Assembly (NCBI GenBank): GCA_003117195.1
Contig: BDSI01000070.1
Span: forward strand, 62,501 to 126,500
Length of the DNA: 64,000 nt
Direction of reading: 5' to 3'
Source of the DNA: Eudorina sp. 2006-703-Eu-15
Taxonomy: Eukaryota; Chlorophyta; Chlorophyceae; Chlamydomonadales; Volvocaceae
This document shows, in pieces, positions 49,201 through 58,800 of the stretch. The stretch's first letter is position 1. Every line of letters starts with the position of its first letter. The notes beneath the pieces were generated by a model, which worked only from the letters and a program-made list of their open reading frames with translations, made no database searches and was not told where the DNA came from. Made by a program: the position numbers and the translations under genes.

Positions 49201-50803
49201 ATCGCGGCCGAGCTGGGGCTGCCGTACCGTGAGGGTCTCGTGAAGAACCGGTATGTGGGCCGCACCTTCATCATGCCCGACCAGCGCCTCCGCGAGATGT
49301 CGGTGCGCCGAAAGCTGAACGCCATGCCCGCCGTGTTCGAGGGCAAGAGCGTGCTGCTCATCGACGACTCCATCGTGCGCGGCACGACCATGACGCAGGT
49401 GCGTGGGGCGCGTGTCGGCGCGCACCGCCGCGGCTCTTGGTCCTAAAATACATTGACATGCTGCCCAGATTGCTTGTATCGGTCATCACTGCTCATCATC
49501 ATCCACGCAGCTGCTGGGATGTCCGTGGCCTCGCTCACCTAACTACGTACCTGCGTGCGCTCATCGACCTATCCATCTGCCCGTAACGAGGCCGCATCTT
49601 ACTGGCTGGGTAGAAGTCCGCATGCATCTACATAGATACTATATAAGCCCTCCCAAAGCAAGACGCATTTATTAGCTGTAGGTGATGACCGGGCAGCTGC
49701 TGGAGACAGGTACACGCGCGCAGGCTTCCAAGCACATACCGGAAACCTTCATCAACTCTCTCCGCAGCAGCGTCACCCCGCCCAGACTGCGGAAACCGTG
49801 TGATTGCGACCGGGCATGTGTCGTCACTAATAGCGCATGAAACGAGGATGGAGGACTTCAGCTTTTGAAGATCAACGACCCGGTACTGCTCTAGCTCCTG
49901 CTCAGAACATTGGCACTCCACATATCCCCTCGTCGCAACCAAAGCAGCCGGGGACTGAAGCTGCGTCCGCGTGTGCGCTGCTTCGCCGCGCCTGGGCCCG
50001 CAGATTGTGGACATGGTGCGCCGCGCCGGGGCGCGCAAGGTGTACCTGGCGTCCGCCTCGCCGCCGGTGGTCTACCCGAACGTGTACGGCGTGGACATGC
50101 CCAGCCGCAAGGAGTTCGTGGCCAACGGCCTCACCATCGACCAGGTGTGCCAGGTGCTGCGCGCCGACGGGCTGATCTACCAGGAGGTGGACGACCTCAT
50201 CACCAGCGGCAAGGAGCTCAATCCGGACATCAAGGACTTTGACGCGTCCTGCTTCACCGGCAGGTGGGGGCCGTGCGGTGGAGGGCGGTGCGGGCCGGGC
50301 GTTGGGCTCGTCGTCGGTATTGGTAGGGCCAGCTGTCGGTAGACTGCTCGCGGCCATGTCTTTCTGCTGGGCACGCGCGGGGCGTGGGTCGTCTCGTCGG
50401 GACAGCCAGGCGTGGGTCCTAGGCCCTGGCAGGACGATGAGTATGTTGGTGCCAACCAGGTGGTGCGCTCCACCCAGCCAAAAAGCGCGCACACTCAACC
50501 CAGCACAATTAACCCAGCACAATTAACCCAGCACATTCAACCCAGCACAATTAACCCAGCACAATTAACCCGGCACGATTAACCCAGCACGATTAACCCA
50601 GCATGAACCCAGCACGATTGTCAGGAAGGCGAGCGATGACCCCTGTGTCCAACCGTGCCTTTTTTGCGCTGCGTAGCTACGTCACCGGCGACATCGACGA
50701 GGCCTACCTGCAGAAGCTGGAGATGTCGGGTCGCGGCGCCAACCGCCGCGCGACGCAAAAGGTGTCGCTCCTCAACGAGCGGGCGATGGTTGCCACCGCG
50801 TAA
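46219..50803 (+). CDS. purF: Amidophosphoribosyltransferase (glutamine PRPP amidotransferase), E. coli/yeast type
   Basis: This enzyme makes phosphoribosylamine from PRPP and glutamine, the first committed step of purine synthesis. Exons are 46219-46445, 46514-46725, 47372-47631, 48128-48276, 48544-48834, 49134-49398, 50004-50263 and 50677-50803; phases agree and total 1,791 nt (596 aa). Residues 1-80 are basic and Ser/Ala-rich, with a VSARA site typical of algal plastid transit peptides. Met81-Cys82 opens the glutaminase domain: [39 protein letters not shown] and SDSEVLLNI. The synthase half has [51 protein letters not shown] and the PRPP loop [10 protein letters not shown] (residues 456-465). 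The pattern follows E. coli PurF and yeast Ade4; the cysteines of the iron-sulfur (B. subtilis/plant) type are absent. The catalytic Cys must become N-terminal, by transit-peptide processing or by internal initiation at Met81. Confidence 0.95.
50500..50625. repeat. 14-bp tandem repeat AACCCAGCACAATT in PurF intron 7
   Basis: About eight copies occur, with variants CACGATT and CATTCA. The block is AT-richer than its flanks and ends about 50 bases before exon 8. It does not overlap coding sequence. Confidence 0.9.
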
Positions 50804-53211
50804 GCATCCCTGGAGCTCCCTGGGCCCTGATCTCGGACGCAAGAACCTCAGTCCAAAGCGTGTTGGCATGCGTCGGATGACCGAGGGGGATTATATACCC
50901 AGGCGCTGAAGCGTTGTGCTGGCACGGCATATGGTGCTGGCGATTGCTCCGGAAATAGGCTGTGCGGTCGGGGGCGATCACCGCGATCTACCCCTCGCTT
51001 GGGGAGGCCTGCTAAGGCATCGCAGCGCAGGTCGCCGGGAGTTGTGTACCACCATCCCCGATGTGTTGTCGAGTCCCCGCAGCCGTAGCTATGCCCGCTG
51101 TGGGGAGAAGACGTGCCGTCCCGACATAGAAAGGGTGTGCGAAATGTGCACAGCGGTCACGTGGCGGGGGGGGGGCCGACGGGAATGGGTGCGCTTGAAT
51201 ACCGTAGGGTTGGGGGAACGGTTTAAGGGGGAAATCGCCGAAATGGCGTTTTAACTGTGCGTAGTGGAGGGCACGTAGTGTTTGACTGCGCTTGAATGGG
51301 TGGCCGTCCAGGACTCGTTTTTCCCCGCGAGGGTTCCTGTGGGAGGGCCCGCGCAGGCGCAGCGGCCGGGCCCCATGTGCAGCCCTGGCCTGCATCGGTG
51401 CGCATCGTCGCGGCCGGCGGCCTCCGACGTACATATCCGGACGTTTTTCGATAGCTGTTCCCGACCAAGGGACGTCCCACGACATGACTTTGCAGGTGTG
51501 TAGGTGTTCTTCACGAACGTTGTACGCGACCTGGCCACACGGCAGCCTGGTGCAAGGCGCAGGCGGGCAGGGAAAACGCCGTGCGGGCCTTCGGCGTGTA
51601 GGTTGCATAGCGGTAGCGGGCAGAGGGGACGCGCTGGACCGGGCTCGTACGGACGGACGGACGGACGGACGGACGGACGGACGCATATGGGAATGAACAA
51701 AGACGCAATGCCTTTCCCATGAGATTACATTCGCTTCCATTACTATCGGGGAGCACTGGTCGTGATTTTAATACGGTTGCGAAGTTAGCGTGGGGGAAGT
51801 TTGACTTCGACGCCAGGGTTCCGCGGGTGGAGGCCGAGAGCTGTTCGTGGAAGGTTGGGTTCCCAGAGCCGCATCCGATTGACTTTGACCGTGGCCGAAT
51901 TTTCTCGTACCATGCCCCTCTGTTTGCGGGAGGTTCCACACATATTCTATTCTATGTGTGGACCCTGCGCGATTCACTGACTCTCAAGGAGGCGATGCCC
52001 GTCGTAACTCTGTCACGACACAAGCCGTGCTTGGCGCAGCGCGTTCCAGACATGGGCTACGGCCCTGGCGGGTGGCAGTAGGGCGGCTCTGGCGGCCGGC
52101 AGCACAGCATCTCGGCCCCCGGCGTCTCAGTTCCCGCGAGAGCACCACGGCAGGAGCAGTACAGCCCACAGGAGTACATCGGGCGGCAGAACAGCCAAAT
52201 CCCCATCTTAAGCATGCCTTCGCAGCGCTGTACGTCGGGTCGTATGTCGATCAGGAGGCCCACAACTCGTAAAGCACAATCCCCACAGCATAGAGCGAAA
52301 GTTTGGAAGGGAAGGCTGGGACAATGACTGAGGCACCTCGGAAACGTGAAGTCAGGTTGGAGGTTAGGGTGGCCGTGCAGGTGCGCCTGGCGAAACACGT
52401 GGAGATCACTCTTCGTACACCAAAGCAAGGATCATGCCGAATCCCTCGCCAGACCGGCCGCGAGCTCTTCACAGGCGGCGACTGTCGCCGCAAGGATCTC
52501 TAAGAACTGAGCTGCAGGCACGCTGCGGGCAAGCGCACTCCTCGGCAACTGTCGATGACGGGCACGCATTAATAACGATGGGCATGTATGTACGAATCGG
52601 AACCACGTTTGCTTCCAGCCACTGTCGCAACATCCACCCGGCGATTCTCTTTCAGCTTATTAAGTCACCACCGAGATTAACAAGTACAACTCACAAACTT
52701 CCATAGTGGAGACGCGGACATCATTTCCCGACAGCCCACGTCCCACGGGCCGCCACAAGAGGCTTACATGCTTGGTTCACACTCCAATCCTTTTACATAC
52801 TGTTCCTTCGAAACAAAGCTAAGTTTTTTCTATGATGTAAAACCAGTCAGGAGCACATTGCGTGGATAGGCTTCATTTCTTGTACCCGCAGCTTTGCAGC
52901 CCATGTTATACACCAGGCATATTGTCTGAAACGCAATAACTGGTATGCGACCCAGTTTTCGTTTTCGCGGAGCAAATTTTGGCCTCGGAGCAACTGTTTC
53001 TAGAGCATACCGGCGCCTAACAATCATATTAACAGCATCAGAAGTGCACATTGTTTCGGTTATACAAGATGGATAGCTCAAACGCGTAAAAAACAGCGAC
53101 GCCGTACTTGGCTGTACGGAGGCGGCTGCGGAATATGGCGCGACGGGCTAGAGTCGTGAAGCCCTCTTTCTTCCTGGGCTTGCCGCTGTTGCTGCTGTCA
53201 GACCAGCAAAG
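50804..53211. other. Intergenic stretch, PurF to RPS15A
   Basis: I see no supported gene. The 3' region of PurF has no TGTAA until about 52836. A (GGAC)n microsatellite occurs at 51650-51683 and makes artefactual Arg-Pro-Ser-Val frames. A 242-codon minus-strand frame (51012-51740) crosses that repeat and shows no motif. The last 100 bases before RPS15A are pyrimidine-rich (CTTTCTTCCTGGGCTTGCCG) and end in CTGTCAG, possibly an acceptor of a leader intron. Confidence 0.5.
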
Positions 53212-53604
53212 ATGGTGCGCATCAGCGTCCTGGGGGACGCGCTTAAGACCATGTACAATGCCGAGAAGCGTGGCAAGCGTCAGGTGCTTATCCGGCCTGC
53301 CTCCAAGGTGGTTATTAAGTTCCTTTCGCTGATGATGAAGCACGGGTACATTGGCGAGTTCGAGTACGTCGATGACCACCGCTCTGGCAAGATTGTGGTT
53401 GAGCTGAACGGCCGGCTCAACAAGTGCGGTGTCATCTCGCCGCGCTATGACATTGGGCACTCTGAGATCGAGGCCTGGGTGGCCCGCCTGCTTCCCTCGC
53501 GTCAGTTCGGCGTAATCGTTATGACCACTTCGGCCGGCATCATGGACCACGAGGAGGCGCGTCGGAAGAGGGTCGGTGGCAAGGTGCTGGGCTTTTTCTA
53601 CTAA
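53212..53604 (+). CDS. RPS15A: 40S ribosomal protein S15a (uS8)
   Basis: This is a small-subunit protein of the cytosolic ribosome that binds 18S rRNA in the platform region. The 130 codons, starting [20 protein letters not shown] and ending [18 protein letters not shown], match the whole length of eukaryotic S15a, which is 130 residues in plants and animals. Internal blocks [20 protein letters not shown] and [14 protein letters not shown] are diagnostic and separate it from bacterial or mitochondrial S8. The frame is intact and contains no intron, unlike the other complete genes here. The sequence just before the ATG (pyrimidine tract, CAG, ACCAGCAAAG) allows a leader intron. It could be an ordinary gene or a functional retrocopy; sequence alone does not decide. 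Confidence 0.97.
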   Translation: MVRISVLGDALKTMYNAEKRGKRQVLIRPASKVVIKFLSLMMKHGYIGEFEYVDDHRSGKIVVELNGRLNKCGVISPRYDIGHSEIEAWVARLLPSRQFGVIVMTTSAGIMDHEEARRKRVGGKVLGFFY

Positions 53605-55834
53605 GCAGCACATTGCGCTGGCGTGTCCGAGCAGCAAGCAGGTGTGCTTTGGGCGGCTTGGGTCTCCCTTCCCGGCGGCTTTCATACACGGCACGCTTTT
53701 GGCAAATTCATGCAATCATCGCATTTCAGGAATCTTAATATTGCTTATTAGAAGGGTTTCGGGTTTGCTGGGTGTCAACGCGGAAAGAAACACGGAACAG
53801 TCTTGCAGAGACGATGGCTGATAATCTGTTTACAGCATTTGTCTGCATGATTACTCCATAATTGCATCTTAAATATAACCAAACTGGGGAGCAGGTCGGC
53901 ACTTTCGGGTGTATGACGGACCCCCGGTTTGCGTCCACCGCAGTCCCGAACGCATACAAACCTGCAGCGGCTGGGAGCATACGTGGATGCAATAACGATC
54001 CCCGCGCTAATAGCTAGCGCGGACGCTTTTGTGCTGCGTTGGTTACATATCGGGGAACACATTTTTGGTTTGGCTAAGGGTCGGGTGGAGAGGGGAGGGA
54101 AACAGGTTCGAACGTTGTCATCAACTGGGGTAACAATGCACTGCGGTGGAATGAGAGGGCATGCGGACATAGAGCTGCCAGGTTTATAACAGTGGACGCT
54201 AGGTGCCTCCAGTCCGCACACGTGTTGTGTTATCGCACTGATATGGCTCTTGGCACGGAGTTGGCGCCATGGGTTTAGGGAAGTCAACACGGATGATGGG
54301 ACTGTACTACGTGCGTTCATGCCAATTTTGCTCAGCTGTGCGTGCGTGACCTTGGCTTGCCTCGTCCTGGACGGGTGCGTCAGCAACCAGGTTAACCTAA
54401 TGGAAACTGCTCCTTCGGGCTGTTTCACCAGATAAGGAGACTTGTTCTTTGGCTGACCGATGGCCCTTCGTGTTCCCTTACGTGGCCGCTGCAGGTTCGG
54501 GGGCTGCGCCCCACGGAGGAAGGAAGCGGACGCAATGCGGGCCCCTGGCGCACAGCAGCAGCGTTGCGTCCACGGCTGCGGTTCTCGGAGCGGCCTGGCC
54601 CCACTTCCTGCACCCCACCCCCCCTGGCCGCGCGCTGTAACGACCCTTAACGTGTGCGAGAGTGCCACTTTGCCGATTGCTAGTCTCCTGGGGGCGAATG
54701 AACAGCTGGTTGTAGCAGCGGCCGGCTGTTCTACGCAGACCGCACGGCGTGGCTCTGCTAAAACCTGACAGCGGCAGCGGCTGCTGCCGTTGCTCAGCAC
54801 CAGCAGCGACAGCAGCACCAGCAACGGCAGCAGCATCAGCAGCGACAGCAGCATGAGCTTCCGTGCATCAGTGGCAGCAGCACTAGCGGTCACAGCTATC
54901 CGCCGCTTAGAGGCATGGGGCGGCGTTGCAGCGTGGGAAAGTGCCGGCAGTGTCACAAGGGTATTTATGACACAGGTTTGCGCAGCAGGGCTCGTCGTAC
55001 CTGCCAGACCCCGAGCGAGAGACGAATACAGCTGTGTTTGAAGTATGCGCACAGTTAAAGTTCGAGCAGGCGGCACCGGTGCATCAGAAGCAGCATTGGG
55101 GACCTGTCGTCTCCAGGGGAGGCGGCCATTAGTACCGGGATGCAGTGCGCGTTTGCAATGATGGGAGGTCCCGCGGTCTTGTGGAACCCAGTTTCTGGCG
55201 GCCCTTGTCTTAGAGCCTCGACTGGGCAGGCATCCAAATCGCGGGATACCGTGTCGAGGAACTGCCTTGGAGGTCCCAGCGGGTGTTCCTCTTGACTGAA
55301 TACAGAACATGCTCAGGCGGGTTCTCTCACTGACGGAGCGGCTGTGCTAGGATCTGTTCCAACGTCTGCTCGCGGTCGTGCAGTCTCCGCATGGGGCCAT
55401 GATGTTCGGGATTGGGCTACGGTACAGTTCGCCGTTGGGTTCTGACCAAGACATTGACGCCGTACGACCTCGGGTTGAAGTGGTTCATTTATTCCGTACC
55501 CCGTCAAAATCCATCCGCCACTTTCCAATCGGGAACCGAGGGCATAAGTATTGTGGAGGTAGGATTCCAACCTAGCCTTTTTGCCGAGGTCAAGGTTTTC
55601 AAAAACAGAACAGCAAAGGATGCCTTTGCATACAGTGGAGCAGGTATTGAACGCCACTTTGCCCGCAGCGTCCACGACTTTGATGATTTTAAAAATTTCC
55701 GAAGAATTTAAAACTTGAAGCCGGGCTCCGTGTGAACAACCTCCACCTGTTGAACTTCCGAAAGTTACTATTACAAGAGTGAATTCTGACATCAGCTGTT
55801 CCTTACGAGTTGGTTGCGAGTCCAGACAGCAGAA
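53605..55834. other. Intergenic stretch, RPS15A to F-box gene
   Basis: On the + strand nothing is supported. A CAG-rich patch lies at 54775-54860. The first TGTAA after RPS15A is near 54637, about 1 kb past the stop. On the - strand a long open frame covers most of this stretch and is listed separately. Confidence 0.5.
53775..55310 (-). CDS. Unrecognised 511-codon open frame, possible orphan gene
   Basis: An uninterrupted minus-strand frame of 511 codons runs from ATG 55310 to its stop at 53775. Base composition here is only moderately GC-rich, so a frame this long is not expected by chance, unlike the long frames in the GC-rich left part. The translation is rich in Ser, Arg, Pro, Thr and Ala. 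A Leu-rich segment (LMLLSLLMLLPLLVLLSLLV) near the middle comes from a CTG/CAG repeat and resembles a membrane helix. I recognise no domain, transposase motif or conserved family. It may be a lineage-specific gene, a decayed element or chance. Confidence 0.3.
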   Translation of the reverse strand: MFCIQSRGTPAGTSKAVPRHGIPRFGCLPSRGSKTRAARNWVPQDRGTSHHCKRALHPGTNGRLPWRRQVPNAASDAPVPPARTLTVRILQTQLYSSLARGLAGTTSPAAQTCVINTLVTLPALSHAATPPHASKRRIAVTASAAATDARKLMLLSLLMLLPLLVLLSLLVLSNGSSRCRCQVLAEPRRAVCVEQPAAATTSCSFAPRRLAIGKVALSHTLRVVTARGQGGWGAGSGARPLREPQPWTQRCCCAPGARIASASFLRGAQPPNLQRPRKGTRRAIGQPKNKSPYLVKQPEGAVSIRLTWLLTHPSRTRQAKVTHAQLSKIGMNARSTVPSSVLTSLNPWRQLRAKSHISAITQHVCGLEAPSVHCYKPGSSMSACPLIPPQCIVTPVDDNVRTCFPPLSTRPLAKPKMCSPICNQRSTKASALAISAGIVIASTYAPSRCRFVCVRDCGGRKPGVRHTPESADLLPSLVIFKMQLWSNHADKCCKQIISHRLCKTVPCFFPR

Positions 55835-58800
55835 ATGGCATCCGAGGGGCTCTCCCTTGTATTGGAGTGCCCACCCGAGGACTTCATATACCTGTTGCGT
55901 CGACCGCCGACACCACCTCTGCCTGAAGGCGTGCTTGCCGTGAGTGTCGGCCTCAAATCAGCTCGCTCAGTCCACGCTTCATGTTGAACTGTCGAAACTT
56001 CCCGGAGCGTGTGGGAGCGGGTGTTCGGCTGGCATGGGTGGCCGCGGGTCCTTTTAAACATTAACCGGCAGTTGAGCTGCTCATAGCCGGGCACGAGGGG
56101 GGAAGTGTCCCACGATCACTACCCCAGACATGTCGAGACACCCCCGCGAGGCAACGATGCCAGCGGGACAGGGGTTGCGCCGTGACGGACGCCGATAAGT
56201 GGGTACGCCGAACTTAACAAGCCATGGACGAAACACAATCCTGGAGATGCAATTGTAGGCTCGGCCCTGCCCTCCACCTCATTCGTGGAAAAACGTTTAC
56301 AGAGAGAGAGATTATCCCTCATCCTTCAACCCATAAATGTGGTCACCGGACATGTCCTGGTGATACAAGCCCCGACCGTACATCTCTGGTTTGAACAGAG
56401 AGCTGCCAACCATCCTCCGACACCCCGTGGCCTCCACATCGGCTCCCCGCACGGCCTCCCACCCACCCCTTACCGTCTCCCCTACTCCCCACGCCCACCC
56501 GACACCAGGGCATCATGCTGCACCTTGACCTGCGCGACGTGCTGGCCTGCCGGCTCGTGAGCAAGACCTGGAGCCGGGCCGCCGCGGCCGCAGTCTGCCA
56601 CCTGGACGTGCCGTGCAAGGCGCTGGCGGCCTCGACCCTCCCCGCGCCGCCGGGCTCTGCCGGACGGGGGCCGCGGCCTGAGAGCCCGGACGAGTCGCTG
56701 CGGCAGCTGCACCGGATGTGGCCCGCGGCCGAGGCGGTGACCCTGTCGGGCCTGGCTGCGGCTCAGGCGCTGCAGCGGGATGTGTGCCTGCAGGTAGTGC
56801 GCACAGATACCGGTTACGGCCACCTAGGGGTAATCGCCGAGGGGTCCGGGTGCAGGCACAGGCAACGCAGGTTTGGAGGTTTGGGGCGCATTCATTCTGG
56901 TAGGAGGGGGAGGGGTGCGGTCGCGTCCGGGCACGTTCGGTGAACACCCCAGCGGATGGCGTGACCCTTCTATGTCAGTCAAAGTGGCGGCGGACACCCG
57001 TCCGGCGTCCACGCGGCGCTGGGTCCAACACCGCACGCCTGCCAGTCGCCTCCGGACGGTCTTCGCCAAAACCCAAAACCGAAAATCGAAAACCCATACG
57101 AATACATCGCCGAGACCCAAAACCCAAATCGGGTTGTGGCCGCAACATGGCTGTGCTATGGGTACGGGCAGCGCCCAGAGCGACCAAGTGCCGTAGCTTG
57201 CAACCCCGGTGCCGCCTCCGCACATGAGCCCCCTACCGCGGTAGGGCGCTCGGCCGGCACCCGCCCGCAATGCCACCCCGCCACCCACCCAATCGCTCCC
57301 ATGACCGCCTGGTCCCCCCGCAACAACCCACTGCTGTACGGCAGTTCCTTGCCAACCACCTCAGCCGGTGGCGCAACCTGAGGGAGATCAACCTGCGGGA
57401 CATGCCCGTGCTGCCAGCCAACGCCGAGCCCGTGATTGCGCCGACGCCGGCCACGGCGCCCTCCGCACCCGGCCCGCTGGCGGCCGCGCCCCTCCCGCTG
57501 CCCCACGGCACCGCCTGGCGCCGCGCGGGTCTGTCCGAAGCAGCCGGGGCCGCATCCCCATCCCCATCCCCATTTGGGACGTGCGGGAACGGCAGCAGCG
57601 CCGGCGGCCGCGGTGGAGTGGGCAGTCCCAGTCCTTGGGGGCTGACCTGCCTGTCCAGCTGCCTGGGCCTCAAGCGCCTCACCATAGAACTGGTGCGAGC
57701 CCGAGACCCGCCGCCGCCGGCGGCGGCGGCGGTGCCGTGCTCCACGGGACCCCGAAAGGGCCACGAGGCGCCGGGGTGGCCTCACCGCCAGCACCAGTAC
57801 CAGCACCAGTACCAGCAGCACGGGCGCGCTGGGGCCGCTCGGCCAGTCTGGCGGCCCGGGCCTTACCGCTACGCGGCGGGTCAAGCGGCCCTGCTGGAGG
57901 GGCTCACCCGCCTAACCGGGCTCACCCACCTGTCCATAAGCCTGTTGGAGCTCCCGCAGCATCTGACGCGGCCGGGGCGCGGCGCGGCGGCGCCCGGGGA
58001 TGGGCCCGTCGGTGGCGGTGCAGCAGCGGCCGGGCCGGATGGGGAGGCGTCGGACGGGGAGGAGTCGGACGGGTCGTCGGAGGGGACGCCGTCGGTTACA
58101 ACGATGTCGGAGTCGAGTTGGGAGACGGCTCGTGGGGCGGGGTGGGCAGCCGCCACACGCGTCGGTCGAGGGGTGCCGGCGCAGGCGGAGGCGGTCGCCG
58201 CCGCCGCGTTGGCGTTGGCGGAGGCGGAGGTGGAGTACGTCTTGGACGCCGAAGAGGCTGGCGACTACGGAACAGATCTCGACATTGACTTGGACTCAGA
58301 TCTGGAGTTCGCGGGGATCCAGGACCTGGAGGACCTGGATCTAGATTCATACACGGCGCTCCCTGACGTCTACCCGTTCTGTTCAACAGCAGCAGCAACA
58401 ACGGCAGCAGCAGCAACAGCGGCAGCAGAAACAACAACGGCAGTAGAAACAACAACGGCAGCAGAAACAACAACGGCAGCCGCCGCATCAGCATCAGAAG
58501 CAATAGCAGCACGAGTCGGCCCCAGCGCAGCAGCGAGATCGCACCCGCGCGCTCCAGGGGAGTCTAGCCCGGCCCGGGGGAACGACGCGGCGCCCGGCGG
58601 TGCAGCCGCCGTCGTACACCCTGGCAGCACGCTGGGAAGCAGTCATAGTGTCACGGACGCCGGCGGCGCAGGTGGGGGCGACGGCGGCACAGGCGACGGC
58701 GGCGGGGGCGGCTCCGCAGGTCCCACTGGCATCACCGACGGCAGCAGGGGAACCCAGGAGGACCGTCCCGCTTCACAGGTCGGAGCGAGTTGCAGCAGCA

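Noticed and set aside
51012..51740. 242-codon minus-strand frame after PurF
   Set aside because: It crosses a GGAC microsatellite (Arg-Pro-Ser-Val repeats), and the rest has no motif or codon signature.
54095..54125. GGTTCGAA as a tRNA T-loop
   Set aside because: The flanking bases do not fold into the acceptor, D and anticodon arms of a tRNA, and no tRNA is found elsewhere in the window.
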